In this document: piece by piece, positions 1 to 9,871 of the stretch
Layout: each line of letters starts with the position of its first letter
Numbering within the stretch: the stretch's first letter is position 1
Assembly (NCBI RefSeq): GCF_002312805.1
Contig: NZ_NMUA01000003.1
Span: 124,001-188,000 of the forward strand
Reading direction: 5' to 3'
Length of the DNA stretch: 64,000 nucleotides
Origin: Sphingobium sp. D43FB
Lineage (GTDB): Bacteria > Pseudomonadota > Alphaproteobacteria > Sphingomonadales > Sphingomonadaceae
Notes under the pieces: generated by a model
Seen by the model: only the letters and a program-made list of their open reading frames with translations
Told to the model about the DNA's origin: nothing
The model's database searches: none
Position numbers and translations under genes: made by a program

Positions 1-938
1 CCTCCACCGTCTATCCCTTCGCTACGGCCGCATCCGAACTGTTCGTGCAGACCAATGCCGGCATGAAGTCGCCGATCATCGAATCGACCGGCACCGGCGG
101 CGGCATGAAGCTGTTCTGCAGCGGCGTCGGCGCGCAATATCCCGACATCGCCAACGCCTCGCGCCGGATGAAGAAGGCCGAGTTCGACCTGTGCCAAGGC
201 AATGGCGTCAAGGACATCATCGAAGTGCAGATCGGCGTCGATGGGCTGGCCTTTGCCGAAGCGAAGAATGGCCCCGGCTACAAGTTGACCCCCAAGATCG
301 TCTATGAAGCGCTGGCCGCCAATCCCTATGGCAAGGGTCCGAACAAGACGCAGACCTGGAAGGATGTGGACCCCAGCCTGCCCGCCATCGCGATTTCGGT
401 GTTCGGCCCGCCATCGACCAGCGGCACGCGCGATTCGCTCGCCGAGTTGATCCTGGAAAAGGGATGCCAGAGCGATCCGGCGATGGAGGCGCTCAAGGAA
501 AAGAGCGAGGACGAATATAAGGCGACCTGCACGCGCGTTCGCGAGGACGGCAAATATGTCGATTCGGGCGAAAACGACAATCTGATCGTGCAGAAGCTGG
601 GTGCGAACCCCAATGCGGTCGGCGTATTCGGTTTCAGCTTCCTCGAAGAAAATCGCGCCACGCTGAAGGATATTCCGATCGACGGGATCGAAGCTTCCTA
701 TGAGACGGTCTCGTCCGGCCAATATCCTGGCGCGCGCCCGCTCTACATCTATGTGAAGAAGGCGCATATGTCCGCCATTCCGGGCCTTCAGGGCTTCCTG
801 AATGCATTTGCAACCAATTGGGCGCCGGGCGGCGCGCTGACCAAGCGCGGCATGGTCGCCGCGCCGGACGATGTCCGCAAGGCGAACGAACAAACCGTCA
901 AGGCGCTGACCACGCTTGACGGCGCGCAGCTGAAATAA
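1..938 (+). CDS. pstS: PstS phosphate-binding protein, 5' truncated
   Basis: Periplasmic phosphate-binding subunit of the high-affinity Pst ABC transporter. The reading frame is open from base 3 and begins with STVYPF, the phosphate-loop segment that normally follows the signal peptide, so only the N-terminus lies outside the window. Further family blocks are ESTGTGGG, GPPSTSGTRDS and GVFGFSFLEEN. About 312 residues are visible, so most of the protein is present. It is followed after 10 bp by pstC. Identification rests on motifs and on the complete pst operon downstream. Confidence 0.95.
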   Translation, partial: STVYPFATAASELFVQTNAGMKSPIIESTGTGGGMKLFCSGVGAQYPDIANASRRMKKAEFDLCQGNGVKDIIEVQIGVDGLAFAEAKNGPGYKLTPKIVYEALAANPYGKGPNKTQTWKDVDPSLPAIAISVFGPPSTSGTRDSLAELILEKGCQSDPAMEALKEKSEDEYKATCTRVREDGKYVDSGENDNLIVQKLGANPNAVGVFGFSFLEENRATLKDIPIDGIEASYETVSSGQYPGARPLYIYVKKAHMSAIPGLQGFLNAFATNWAPGGALTKRGMVAAPDDVRKANEQTVKALTTLDGAQLK

Positions 939-948
939 GCGAGACCCC

Positions 949-2343
949 ATGACCGGACCCGCAATCCTCCTGCTGCTGGCAGGCCTGGGCGCGATCGCCT
1001 GGGTCAGTGCCCGCGCCCGCGCCATGCGTCTGCAGGCGGTGGCACGGACCACCGGGCGGCGTGACGCCGTCCACAGCCTGCCGGGCTATCATGGCTGGTA
1101 TGTGGCGCTATGGACGCTGCTGCCCGCTGCCCTTTTCCTGGTCGTGTGGGCCAATGTGGCACCCAGTCTGGTGACGCAGGCCGTGCTGGCCGATCCGGCC
1201 GCGCAGGCTTTGCCGCTCGACGACTTCTCTCGTTCCGCCATATTGGGCGAAGCGCGGGCGATCGCGACGGGGATGCAGGCAGGTGCCTTTAATCCCGCCT
1301 CGCAAGCGCTGGTCGAGCCATATGCGCGAGCGCTCGACAAGTTCGGGCTGGCAGGCGCGATATTGGCGCTGGTGCTGGCTTTTGCCGGGGGTGCCTATGC
1401 CTTCACCCGCATCCGTCCCGATTTCCGGGCGCGCACGCGGGTCGAGCGGCTGGTGATGGCGCTGCTGCTGGTGGCATCGCTGCTGGCGATCGTGACCACT
1501 GTCGGCATCGTCGCGTCGCTATTGTGGGAAAGTTTCCGCTTCTTCTCAATGGTCAACCCGATCGATTTCCTGTTTGGGACCAAGTGGAGCCCGCAATCGG
1601 CGGCCATGGGCTATGGCAATGAGGATGCGTTCGGCGCGATCCCGCTCTTCTGGGGCACGATCTTCATCGGTGCCATCATCGCGATGATCGTCGCCATTCC
1701 GCTGGGCCTGATGAGTGCGGTCTATCTGACCCAATATGCCAGCCCCACGGTCCGCCGCTGGATGAAGCCGACGCTGGAGATGCTCGCGGGCGTGCCCACG
1801 GTCGTCTATGGCTATTTCGCGGCGCTTACCATTGCGCCGGCGCTGCGCGACTTTGCGGTGATGATGGGCATTTCCGGTGCATCGTCGGAAAGCGCGCTAG
1901 CGGCCGGCCTCGTGATGGGTGTGATGATCATTCCCTTTGTCTCCTCCATGGCCGATGACAGCATTGCCGCGGTGCCGCAGTCGATGCGCGACGGCAGCCT
2001 GGCGATGGGTGCGACCACCAGCGAAACGATCAAGCGCGTTCTCATCCCCGCCGCCCTGCCGGGTGTCGTCGGCGGCGTATTGCTCGCCGTCAGCCGTGCG
2101 ATCGGCGAGACGATGATCGTGGTGATGGCCGCAGGGCTTGCCGCCAACCTGACGCTCAATCCTTTCTCCAGCGTGACCACGGTGACGACGCAGATCGTCC
2201 AGTTGCTGACCGGCGACCAGGAGTTTGACAGCGCGAAGACGCTGGCGGCCTTCGCGCTGGGGCTGGTGCTGTTCATCATCACCCTGTTGCTCAACATCGT
2301 GGCCCTGCGGGTCGTGAAGAAATATCGCGAGGCTTACGAATGA
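949..2343 (+). CDS. pstC: PstC phosphate ABC transporter permease
   Basis: Inner-membrane permease of the Pst importer, 464 residues. The C-terminal half carries the binding-protein-dependent transport fold, with an EAA-type cytoplasmic loop (GSLAMGATTSETIKRVLIPAALPG region) that contacts PstB. The N-terminal 200 or so residues add transmembrane helices and a soluble segment, so the protein is much longer than the roughly 320-residue enteric PstC. The stop overlaps the pstA start by 4 bp (ATGA), which indicates translational coupling. Confidence 0.95.
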   Translation: MTGPAILLLLAGLGAIAWVSARARAMRLQAVARTTGRRDAVHSLPGYHGWYVALWTLLPAALFLVVWANVAPSLVTQAVLADPAAQALPLDDFSRSAILGEARAIATGMQAGAFNPASQALVEPYARALDKFGLAGAILALVLAFAGGAYAFTRIRPDFRARTRVERLVMALLLVASLLAIVTTVGIVASLLWESFRFFSMVNPIDFLFGTKWSPQSAAMGYGNEDAFGAIPLFWGTIFIGAIIAMIVAIPLGLMSAVYLTQYASPTVRRWMKPTLEMLAGVPTVVYGYFAALTIAPALRDFAVMMGISGASSESALAAGLVMGVMIIPFVSSMADDSIAAVPQSMRDGSLAMGATTSETIKRVLIPAALPGVVGGVLLAVSRAIGETMIVVMAAGLAANLTLNPFSSVTTVTTQIVQLLTGDQEFDSAKTLAAFALGLVLFIITLLLNIVALRVVKKYREAYE

Positions 2344-3584
2344 CCGTCGAACGTCTGCCCACCGACTGGAAGTCGGAGGCGATGCGCAAGCGGATTGCGG
2401 GGCGCTATGCCAAGGAACGCCGCTTCCGGCTGATCGGCTTAGGCGCCGTGGTCCTGTCCGCCGCTTTCCTCGCCTTCCTGCTCTTCACCATGATGGGGAA
2501 TGGCCTGCGCGGCTTTACCCGGACGGAGATTGCGCTGACGGTCGATTTCCCGGCCTCACCGCTGCTGCTCGATCCTGCCGCGATCACGGACGAATCGCTC
2601 AATCAGGCGAACCTGCCGATGGTGACCAGCACGGTCGCCAAGCAGGCGTTGGGACCGGACGCTGATACGCTCCTGTCATCGACCGCGTGGATCACCATCC
2701 GCGACGCGATCAAGGCCGATCCCTCGATCCTCAGCCGGACCGAGACGATCGCCCTGCCCGCTTCGACCGGCATCGACCTGGCGGCCAAGAGCGAAGGACC
2801 GCCCGAAGCCGAAGCCGCTGTCGCGCGGATGGAAAAGGCGGGCGTGCTAACGACCGGTTTCAACTGGAATTTCCTGTCGGCCAGTGACGGCACCGATCCG
2901 GCGCAGGTCGGCATCTGGGGCGCGTTCAAGGGCACGTTGCTGACGATGCTGGTGACGCTGTTGCTCAGCTTCCCGGTGGGCGTGGCAACCGCGCTCTATC
3001 TGGAGGAATATGCGCCCAAGGCGTGGTGGACCGACATCATCGAAGTGTCGATCAACAACCTCGCCGCGGTGCCTTCGATCATCTTCGGTCTGCTCGGCCT
3101 GTCGATCTTCCTCAACCTGCTGCACCTGCCGCGATCGGCGGCGCTGGTCGGCGGCATGACGCTGGCGCTGATGACGATGCCGGTCATCGTCATCGCCGGG
3201 CGTAACGCGATCAAGTCGGTGCCGCCCAGCATCCGCGACGCGGCGCTCGGTATCGGGGCCAGTCCCGTGCAGGTGGTGTTCCAGCATGTGCTGCCGCTCG
3301 CCCTGCCCGGCATATTGACCGGCACGATCATCGGCATGGCCCGCGCGCTGGGCGAGACGGCACCGCTGCTGATGATCGGCATGCGCGCCTTCATCGCCAC
3401 CCCGCCGGGCGGAATCAGCGATCCGGCGACCGTCCTGCCCGTCCAGATTTTCCTGTGGTCCGACGAAGTGTCCAAGGGCTTTGTCGAAAAGACATCAGCG
3501 GCGATCATCGTGCTGCTGGCGTTCCTCCTCGCGATGAACGGCCTCGCCATCTATCTGCGCAACAAGTTTGAAACACGGTGGTAA
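2340..3584 (+). CDS. pstA: PstA phosphate ABC transporter permease
   Basis: Second permease subunit of the Pst importer, 414 residues. One transmembrane helix lies near residues 30-55. A soluble, probably periplasmic segment of about 120 residues follows, and then the permease domain with its EAA loop ([20 protein letters not shown]). The extra periplasmic segment makes it longer than the E. coli form, parallel to PstC here. It starts at the ATGA overlap with pstC. Confidence 0.95.
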   Translation: MTVERLPTDWKSEAMRKRIAGRYAKERRFRLIGLGAVVLSAAFLAFLLFTMMGNGLRGFTRTEIALTVDFPASPLLLDPAAITDESLNQANLPMVTSTVAKQALGPDADTLLSSTAWITIRDAIKADPSILSRTETIALPASTGIDLAAKSEGPPEAEAAVARMEKAGVLTTGFNWNFLSASDGTDPAQVGIWGAFKGTLLTMLVTLLLSFPVGVATALYLEEYAPKAWWTDIIEVSINNLAAVPSIIFGLLGLSIFLNLLHLPRSAALVGGMTLALMTMPVIVIAGRNAIKSVPPSIRDAALGIGASPVQVVFQHVLPLALPGILTGTIIGMARALGETAPLLMIGMRAFIATPPGGISDPATVLPVQIFLWSDEVSKGFVEKTSAAIIVLLAFLLAMNGLAIYLRNKFETRW

Positions 3585-3592
3585 CCACACCC

Positions 3593-4381
3593 ATGACCCA
3601 AGACCAAATCAACCTGGCGATCGCCAATCCGAAAATGTCGGCCCGCGACGTCAACGTCTTCTATGGCGAGAAGCAGGCGATCAAGCGCGTCTCGATCGAC
3701 GTCGACATGGACAATGTCACCGCCTTCATCGGCCCGTCGGGCTGCGGCAAGTCGACCTTCCTGCGGACCTTGAACCGCATGAACGACACGGTCGCGTCGG
3801 CGCGGGTCGAAGGCGAGATCACGCTGGACGGCGAGGATATCTATGCCACGTCCATGGACGTGGTGCAGTTGCGCGCGCGGGTGGGAATGGTGTTCCAGAA
3901 GCCCAACCCCTTTCCCAAATCGATCTACGAAAATATCGCTTATGGGCCGCGCATCCATGGCTTGGCCGCATCGAAGGCGGACATGGACGTGGTGGTCGAA
4001 AAATCGCTGCGCCGCGCTGGGCTGTGGGAAGAAGTGAAGGACCGGCTGCACGACAGCGGCACGGCCCTGTCCGGCGGGCAGCAGCAGCGGCTATGCATCG
4101 GCCGCGCGATCGCGGTCGAGCCCGAAGTCATTCTGATGGACGAGCCCTGTTCGGCGCTCGATCCGATCGCGACCGCCAAGATCGAGGAACTGATCCACGA
4201 ACTACGCGGCCGTTACGCGATCGTGATCGTCACGCATAATATGCAGCAGGCCGCGCGCGTGTCGCAGCGGACCGCCTTCTTCCATCTGGGCGAACTGGTC
4301 GAATATGGGGTGACGTCGGACATCTTCACCAATCCGCGCCAGGAGCGGACCAAGGACTATATCACCGGTCGTTACGGCTGA
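3593..4381 (+). CDS. pstB: PstB phosphate ABC transporter ATPase
   Basis: Cytoplasmic ATPase that powers PstCA. Counting from ATG 3593, Walker A (GPSGCGKST) is at residues 47-55, the ABC signature LSGGQ at about 159-163 and Walker B (VILMDEP) at about 179-185. The length of 262 residues is normal. A GTG at 3578, overlapping the pstA stop, would add five residues; the ATG is preferred because the family usually begins close to this point. phoU follows 21 bp later. Confidence 0.96.
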   Translation: MTQDQINLAIANPKMSARDVNVFYGEKQAIKRVSIDVDMDNVTAFIGPSGCGKSTFLRTLNRMNDTVASARVEGEITLDGEDIYATSMDVVQLRARVGMVFQKPNPFPKSIYENIAYGPRIHGLAASKADMDVVVEKSLRRAGLWEEVKDRLHDSGTALSGGQQQRLCIGRAIAVEPEVILMDEPCSALDPIATAKIEELIHELRGRYAIVIVTHNMQQAARVSQRTAFFHLGELVEYGVTSDIFTNPRQERTKDYITGRYG

Positions 4382-4402
4382 TCGGGCGGAGAGAGACAAG
4401 AC

Positions 4403-5101
4403 ATGGCTGAACATACGATCAAGGCATTTGACGACGAAATCGACCGGCTGCGCGGGTTGATCGCCGAAATGGGCGGTCGCGCGGAAGCGGCGATCGAAAA
4501 TGCGATGCTGGCGCTGCAACGGCAGGATCTGGCGCTGGCCGCCGAGGTGGTCGAGGGCGACAAGCGGATCGACGCGATCGAGGCCGAGGTCGAGAAGCTG
4601 GTGATCGAAGTCATCGCGCTGCGCGCGCCGATGGCCAACGACCTGCGCGACGTGATCGCCGCGCTCAAGATCGTCAGCGTGATCGAGCGGATCGGCGACT
4701 ATGCCAAGAATATCGCCAAGCGGGTGCCGCTGATCGCCACCAACAAGCGGTTGCTGGAACCCATGTCGCTCCTCCCCTCCATGGGGCAGGTGGCGGCCGA
4801 AATGGTGCATGATGTTTTGAACGCCTATGCCGCGCGCGACCCTGATCTGGCGCAGGCCGTGGTCGATCGCGATGCGGTAGTGGATGATTTCTACAATAGC
4901 GTGTTCCGCACGCTGGTGACCTTCATGGTCGAAAATCCCAAGACGATCAGCGAATGCGCGCAATTGCTGTTCGTCGCCAAGCATATCGAGCGGATCGGCG
5001 ACCATGCCACCAACGTCGCCGAGATGGTCTATTATGCCGCGACCGGCCAGACCATGCCGGAGCGGGAACGCGGCGGCACTGAAGTCCAGGCGGAGATCTG
5101 A
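4403..5101 (+). CDS. phoU: PhoU phosphate signalling regulator
   Basis: PhoU is a cytoplasmic helical-bundle protein that links Pst transporter state to the PhoR kinase and damps phosphate uptake. The 232 residues contain the expected tandem three-helix repeats; each carries the metal-cluster signature, seen as VIERIGDYAKN in the first and HIERIGDHATN in the second. It lies between pstB and phoB with gaps of 21 bp and 2 bp, so it is cotranscribed. Confidence 0.96.
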   Translation: MAEHTIKAFDDEIDRLRGLIAEMGGRAEAAIENAMLALQRQDLALAAEVVEGDKRIDAIEAEVEKLVIEVIALRAPMANDLRDVIAALKIVSVIERIGDYAKNIAKRVPLIATNKRLLEPMSLLPSMGQVAAEMVHDVLNAYAARDPDLAQAVVDRDAVVDDFYNSVFRTLVTFMVENPKTISECAQLLFVAKHIERIGDHATNVAEMVYYAATGQTMPERERGGTEVQAEI

Positions 5102-5103
5102 CC

Positions 5104-5805
5104 ATGGGACGGGCCAAAATGCTGCTGGTGGAGGATGACGCGGCTTTGGCCGAACTGCTCATCTGGCATTTCAAGCGCGAGGATTTCGACGTCGCCCATA
5201 CGGTCGATGGCGAAGAAGCGCTGTTGATGGCGCAGGAAAATGTCCCCGACATCGTGCTGCTCGACTGGATGGTCGAAAGCCTGTCGGGGATCGAGGTGTG
5301 CCGTCGGCTGCGGCGGATGACCGGCACCGCCAATGTGCCGATCATCATGCTGACCGCGCGCGGCGAGGAAGAAGATCGCGTCCGTGGCCTCGAAACCGGT
5401 GCGGACGATTATGTCACCAAGCCCTTCTCGCCCCGCGAGCTGGTGGCGCGGGTCGGCGCGGTGCTGCGCCGGGTGCGTCCGGCGCTGGCCGGTGAGACGC
5501 TGACCTTCGCCGATGTCGAGATGGACACGGTGGGGCATAAGGTGCGGCGTGGCGGGCAAGTGATCCCGCTGGGGCCGACCGAGTTCCGGCTGCTCAAGCA
5601 TTTTCTGGAGCATCCGGGCTGGGTTTTCTCGCGCGAGCGACTGCTCGACAGCGTGTGGGGGCAGGATAGCGATATCGAACTGCGCACGGTCGACGTGCAT
5701 ATCCGCCGCCTGCGCAAGGCGATCAATGGCGATGGCATCTTTACGGACATCATCCGCACGGTACGGTCGGCGGGCTATGCGCTGGATACCGACGGGGTAG
5801 CGTGA
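5104..5805 (+). CDS. phoB: PhoB phosphate response regulator
   Basis: OmpR-family response regulator that activates the phosphate-starvation regulon. The receiver domain spans residues 1-120, with acidic residues E10, D11 and D12, phospho-acceptor D54 (LLDWM) and the conserved lysine in VTKPFSP. The C-terminal winged helix ends in RTVRSAGYALD. Its partner kinase PhoR is not in the window and would be expected upstream of pstS. A strong hairpin follows the stop. Confidence 0.95.
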   Translation: MGRAKMLLVEDDAALAELLIWHFKREDFDVAHTVDGEEALLMAQENVPDIVLLDWMVESLSGIEVCRRLRRMTGTANVPIIMLTARGEEEDRVRGLETGADDYVTKPFSPRELVARVGAVLRRVRPALAGETLTFADVEMDTVGHKVRRGGQVIPLGPTEFRLLKHFLEHPGWVFSRERLLDSVWGQDSDIELRTVDVHIRRLRKAINGDGIFTDIIRTVRSAGYALDTDGVA

Positions 5806-5812
5806 CATGACA

Positions 5813-5845
5813 GAAAGCCCCGGTCGGCATGACCGGGGCTTTCCC
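5813..5845. terminator. Bidirectional terminator between phoB and def
   Basis: Perfect 12-bp inverted repeat (AAAGCCCCGGTC, loop GGCAT, GACCGGGGCTTT) lying between two convergent genes. A-rich and T-rich flanks on both sides allow it to act as an intrinsic terminator in both directions. Confidence 0.85.
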
Positions 5846-5855
5846 TTATGGCGGA

Positions 5856-6386
5856 TCAGGCGGCGCGGCGGGCCTTGGTCAGTTTCTTGAGCAGCATGTC
5901 GCGCTTCATGCGCGAGAGATGGTCGATGAAGAGCACGCCTTCCAGATGGTCCATTTCATGCTGGAGGCAAGTGGCGAGCAGGCCTTCAAGCTGCTCCTCA
6001 TGGATGCGGCCATCGCGATCCATCCAGCTGGCGCGGATCGTCGCGGGGCGCTCCACCTCGGCATATTGCTCCGGCACCGACAGGCAGCCTTCATTATAGA
6101 CCGACAGATCCTGGGATTCGCGCAGGATTTCCGGGTTGATGAAGACCATCGGCCGTTTGACCGGGGGGGCATCCTCCGCGTCGGATTCGGGTTCCTGCAG
6201 GTCCATGACCAGCACCCGCTTGGGCACACCGACCTGGATCGCGGCAAGCCCGATGCCCGGCGCGTCGTACATCGTTTCGAACATATCGTCGATCAGCCGT
6301 TGCAGATCGTCGTCGATCGCCTCGACCGGGGTCGAAATGGTACGCAAGCGCGGATCGGGCGCCTCAAGGATAGGAAGTATGGCCAT
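5856..6386 (-). CDS. def: Peptide deformylase
   Basis: Removes the N-formyl group from nascent proteins. All three metal-site motifs are present: [10 protein letters not shown] (motif I), EGCLS (motif II, cysteine ligand) and QHEMDHLEG (motif III, two histidine ligands and catalytic Glu). The length of 176 residues is typical. It is the last gene of a minus-strand group. fmt, which supplies the formyl group that this enzyme removes, lies nearby at 8188 on the other strand. Confidence 0.97.
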   Translation of the reverse strand: MAILPILEAPDPRLRTISTPVEAIDDDLQRLIDDMFETMYDAPGIGLAAIQVGVPKRVLVMDLQEPESDAEDAPPVKRPMVFINPEILRESQDLSVYNEGCLSVPEQYAEVERPATIRASWMDRDGRIHEEQLEGLLATCLQHEMDHLEGVLFIDHLSRMKRDMLLKKLTKARRAA

Positions 6387-6443
6387 CGTGACAAAATAGC
6401 GGAATGGCGCGGAATTTCAAGCCGCCCGCCGAGTCGCCTCCGC

Positions 6444-6902
6444 TTATTCGCCAAGCCATTCGTCGATGGCGGGCTTGAGCGCAGTGGAGATCAGTTCGAC
6501 CAGCAGCGCGCGATCGGGCGAGGCGAGATAGGCGATGAGGCCATAGCCATCAGCGGGCGCGGCATTGGCGGCACGGACGGTCCAGCCCAGATCGATCAAC
6601 CGTGCGGTTTCGGCCGGCAGATCATCGACCCAGACGCCGATATGGCGGGCCGTTTCGGCACTGGCGGGGTCGTAGAAAGGCCCCTGCCCCTGCACCAGTT
6701 CGATATGAATGGGGCCGCCCAGCGAATAGGTGGCGCGCACGCGAAGGTCGCGCAGGCCGTCTTCGGGCGTCCAGAAAGGCAGCGGATCGAAATCGCGCAC
6801 GGGTGCGAACGTCAGGCCGAGCGCCGCGCCATAGTCCGCGACGGCGCGATCGATATCGGCAACGGCAATACCCTTGTGATGGGTGCGGGTCAGGTCGATC
6901 AT
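6444..6902 (-). CDS. VOC-family (glyoxalase-like) protein
   Basis: Protein of 152 residues with two beta-alpha-beta-beta-beta modules of the vicinal oxygen chelate fold. The four usual metal ligands can be picked out: His in THHKGIAV, Glu in IHIELVQG, His in ARHIGVWVDD and Glu in LLVELIS. It is therefore likely a metal enzyme of the glyoxalase_4/methylmalonyl-CoA epimerase type. The substrate cannot be deduced. It lies between def and a hypothetical gene, all on the minus strand. Confidence 0.8.
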   Translation of the reverse strand: MIDLTRTHHKGIAVADIDRAVADYGAALGLTFAPVRDFDPLPFWTPEDGLRDLRVRATYSLGGPIHIELVQGQGPFYDPASAETARHIGVWVDDLPAETARLIDLGWTVRAANAAPADGYGLIAYLASPDRALLVELISTALKPAIDEWLGE

Positions 6903-6975
6903 CGGGGCATCCCTCCTGTGGTTCTTGAGGTGGGTCTAGCGGAAGGTGGAGAACAGGTCAGCTAGTGGCTTTCGC

Positions 6976-7010
6976 AGGGGAGGGCCGGACAGAAAAGCCG
7001 ACCCTCCCCT
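6976..7010. terminator. Strong hairpin at the 3' end of the 7010-7330 gene
   Basis: A 13-bp stem (AGGGGAGGGCCGG against CCGACCCTCCCCT, one G-U pair) with a 9-nt loop begins at the stop codon of the minus-strand hypothetical gene. No long U tract follows, so it may be an RNA-stability hairpin rather than a full terminator. Confidence 0.55.
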
Positions 7011-7330
7011 TAATTGCCCTCTGCGTCGACGGTGAACACCATGGGTTTGCCGCGCGAGGTGGGCTCCCAGCCGGCTTCCAGCGCGGCGCGGATGCCACGG
7101 GCAATGATCGCGTCGTTGATCTGCAGGCGACCGCGTTGCAGGCCTTTCAGCAAGCGCTTGGGCGGCGGAAATTCGAGGAGCGCGCCCCGCTGCGTATCTT
7201 TCTGCTGCAAGGCGATGGCCATGCCTTTCCACCCGTCAATGTCGCTCCATTGGGGTTCGCGGCGGAGTTCCCATTCATAGGATTCGCCATCGACGTCGAT
7301 GATACCAGCAAGGTTGTGCATATTTTGCAT
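7010..7330 (-). CDS. Conserved hypothetical protein, 106 aa
   Basis: Small soluble protein without a signal peptide or membrane segment; I do not recognise the family. It opens with an apparent beta hairpin (GIIDVDGESYEWELRREP) and ends with a basic, alanine-rich helix followed by GKPMVFTVDAEG. Codon use matches its neighbours, so it is probably a native gene. A second in-frame ATG (7321) is an equally possible start. It lies downstream of recR on the same strand and could share its transcript. Confidence 0.65.
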   Translation of the reverse strand: MQNMHNLAGIIDVDGESYEWELRREPQWSDIDGWKGMAIALQQKDTQRGALLEFPPPKRLLKGLQRGRLQINDAIIARGIRAALEAGWEPTSRGKPMVFTVDAEGN

Positions 7331-7395
7331 GGCCTGCGCATAGCAGGACTGGCGCGATAGGCCAGCTATTGCAGTGAGACTTGCGCGGTTGCCCC

Positions 7396-7992
7396 CTACC
7401 CCACCGGCCTTCTGGCGCGCAGCGCCTGGGCGAGCGTGCCTTCGTCGAGATAGTCGAGTTCGCCGCCGACGGGCACGCCATGGGCCAACTGGGTCAGCCG
7501 GATGGGGAATCGTTCGAGCCGTTCGGCCAGATAATGGGCGGTGGTCTGGCCTTCGAGCGTGGCGTTCATGGCCAGCACGACTTCGTCCACCCCGCCCTGT
7601 TCCAGCCGGGTGACCAGCGCATCGATGGTCAAATCTTCGGGCCGGATGCCTTCAAGCGCGGACAGCCTTCCGCCCAGCACATGGAAGCGGCCGGGAAACA
7701 GCCGCGACTTGTCGAGTGCCCACAAGTCGGCGACATCCTCCACCACGCAGAGCGCACGAGGGTCGCGGCGCGCATCCTTGCAGATGCCGCAGGGATCGAC
7801 CGTATCGACATTGCCGCAGACATGGCAGGTGACGAGCCGCTCATTCACCGCCTCCAGCGCGCGCAGCAAAGGGGCCATCGCCGCCTCGCGCTTCTTGATG
7901 AGGTGCAGCACCGCGCGCCGCGCCGAACGCGGGCCAAGGCCGGGCAGGCGGGAGAGCGCCTGGGACAACGCTTCGATTTCGGGAGAGGCCAT
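7396..7992 (-). CDS. recR: Recombination protein RecR
   Basis: Acts with RecF/RecO to load RecA on gapped DNA. The 198 residues contain the N-terminal helix-hairpin-helix ([15 protein letters not shown]), the C4 zinc finger at Cys56, Cys59, Cys68 and Cys71, and the Toprim domain starting [13 protein letters not shown]. No dnaX or YbaB gene is adjacent in this window, unlike the arrangement in many bacteria. Confidence 0.96.
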   Translation of the reverse strand: MASPEIEALSQALSRLPGLGPRSARRAVLHLIKKREAAMAPLLRALEAVNERLVTCHVCGNVDTVDPCGICKDARRDPRALCVVEDVADLWALDKSRLFPGRFHVLGGRLSALEGIRPEDLTIDALVTRLEQGGVDEVVLAMNATLEGQTTAHYLAERLERFPIRLTQLAHGVPVGGELDYLDEGTLAQALRARRPVG

Positions 7993-8187
7993 GGAAGAGT
8001 GCCCTATTCAGCGCAAGGCGGGCTGCAAATGGCAGCTTTCTGCGCTTCCGGTGCTCACGTGCCTTAAGCACGCTGCGCGCCGGTTCTCGAAATCTACCAT
8101 TTTCGCCTCACCCTGCACTGAATAGCTCACCCTTCCCAAGACATAGGGGCTTGCATCCTCTACCGACAAGGCGTTTGAGACGTAAGC

Positions 8188-9096
8188 ATGCGTATCATCT
8201 ATATGGGCACTCCCGGTTTCGCCGTTCCCGCGCTCGACGAGCTGGTCACGGCCGGGCATAAGGTCGTTGCGGTCTACAGTCAGCCTCCCCGGCCCGCCGG
8301 GCGCGGCAAGGCTTTGCGGCCTTCGCCCGTCCACCAGCGCGCCGAGGCGTTGGGGATAGAGGTGCGGACGCCGGTATCGCTGAAAGCGCCAGAGGTGCAG
8401 GCAGCCTTTGCCGCGCTCGACGCCGATGTCGCGGTGGTGGCCGCCTATGGCCTGATCCTGCCGCGCGCGATTCTCGATGCGCCGCGTCATGGCTGCATGA
8501 ACATCCATGCGTCGCTGTTGCCGCGCTGGCGCGGGGCAGCACCGATCCAGCGGGCGGTGCTGGCGGGCGACAATGTCACCGGCGTCACCATCATGGACAT
8601 GGAAGCGGGCCTCGACACCGGGCCGATGCGCGCGAAATATGTGACATCGGTCGAGGGGAAAACGGCGGGCGCGCTGACCGACGAACTGGCGCAGGCGGGT
8701 GCGGCGCTGATGGTCGAGGTGCTGGACGACATCAGCCTGCACCCGGCGATGCCGCAGCCGGAGGAAGGCGTGACCTATGCCGCCAAAATCGACAAGGCCG
8801 AAGCGCGAATCGATTTCACGCGCCCGGCGATTCAGGTCGAGCGCCAGATCCGCGCCTTCAATCCCGTTCCCGGTGCCTTTTTCGAATATGGCGGCGAGCG
8901 GTTTCGCATCCTGGCGGCGCATGTCGAGCATGAGGATGGCGCAGCGGGCGCAATGCTGGACGATGCGCTGCTGATCGGGTGCGGTCATGGCGCGATCCGC
9001 CCGACGCTGATCCAGCGCGCAGGCAAGGCAGCGATGACGCCGGACGATCTGCTGCGCGGGTTCGACATCCCCGCGAGGAGCCGGGTGGATGGATGA
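8188..9096 (+). CDS. fmt: Methionyl-tRNA formyltransferase
   Basis: Formylates initiator Met-tRNA using 10-formyl-THF. The N-terminal Rossmann-like domain opens with [18 protein letters not shown]. The catalytic region carries [16 protein letters not shown] and the substrate loop [12 protein letters not shown], and the C-terminal domain follows (FNPVPGAFF). The length of 302 residues is normal. The 3' end overlaps truA by 8 bp, so the two are translationally coupled. Confidence 0.97.
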   Translation: MRIIYMGTPGFAVPALDELVTAGHKVVAVYSQPPRPAGRGKALRPSPVHQRAEALGIEVRTPVSLKAPEVQAAFAALDADVAVVAAYGLILPRAILDAPRHGCMNIHASLLPRWRGAAPIQRAVLAGDNVTGVTIMDMEAGLDTGPMRAKYVTSVEGKTAGALTDELAQAGAALMVEVLDDISLHPAMPQPEEGVTYAAKIDKAEARIDFTRPAIQVERQIRAFNPVPGAFFEYGGERFRILAAHVEHEDGAAGAMLDDALLIGCGHGAIRPTLIQRAGKAAMTPDDLLRGFDIPARSRVDG

Positions 9097-9871
9097 GCCG
9101 CAGACGGGTCTGACTCGCTTCGCCTTCACGGTCGAATTTGACGGGCGGCCCTTCATGGGGTGGCAGCGGCAGAACCATGGACCAAGCGTGCAGCAGGCGA
9201 TCGAGGATGCCATCCATGCGGTGACGGGCGAACGGGTGGCGGTGCATGCCGCCGGGCGGACGGATGCGGGCGTGCATGGGCTGGCGATGCGGGCGCATGC
9301 CGACATAGCCAAGGCGATCACCCCATTCCGGCTGATGGGGGGGATTAATGCGCGATTGCGGCCGCATCCGGTGGCGATCCTGGCGTGCGAGATCGTGCCG
9401 GACGACTGGCATGCGCGTTTTTCCTGCCTTGGCCGTTCCTATGTCTATCGCATCGTCAATCGCCGGGCACCGCTGACGGTCGAACGGGGGCTGGCCTGGC
9501 AGGTCGCCAAGCCGCTGGATGCCGATGCGATGCAGGCGGCGGCGCAGTTGCTGGTCGGGCTGCATGATTTCACCACCTTCCGGTCGGCCCATTGCCAATC
9601 GGCCAGCCCCGTCAAGACGCTCGACCGGTTGCACGTCGCGCGCGATGGCGAACGCATCGCCGTTCACGCAGACGCGCGATCCTTCCTGCATCATCAGGTG
9701 CGATCGATGGTCGGGTGCCTGGCGCTGGTGGGCTATGGACGGTGGTCGGCCGACGATCTGCGCGCGGCATTGGAGGCGAAGGATCGCGCCGCGTTGGGGC
9801 TCAATGCCCCGCCCGATGGGCTGTATTTTTCAGCGGCACATTATCCGGTCAGGGAAGATAGCCCGTCCTGA
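9089..9871 (+). CDS. truA: tRNA pseudouridine(38-40) synthase TruA
   Basis: Makes pseudouridine in the tRNA anticodon stem-loop. The catalytic Asp lies in [11 protein letters not shown]; further family blocks are [12 protein letters not shown] and [11 protein letters not shown]. The length of 260 residues is typical. It starts inside the end of fmt, and its last 23 bp overlap the convergent GGDEF gene. Confidence 0.97.
   Translation: MDEPQTGLTRFAFTVEFDGRPFMGWQRQNHGPSVQQAIEDAIHAVTGERVAVHAAGRTDAGVHGLAMRAHADIAKAITPFRLMGGINARLRPHPVAILACEIVPDDWHARFSCLGRSYVYRIVNRRAPLTVERGLAWQVAKPLDADAMQAAAQLLVGLHDFTTFRSAHCQSASPVKTLDRLHVARDGERIAVHADARSFLHHQVRSMVGCLALVGYGRWSADDLRAALEAKDRAALGLNAPPDGLYFSAAHYPVREDSPS

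Noticed and set aside
8000..8187. Possible gene between recR and fmt
   Set aside because: Short open frames here read through from recR antisense; no ribosome site or motif. I see only the divergent promoter region.
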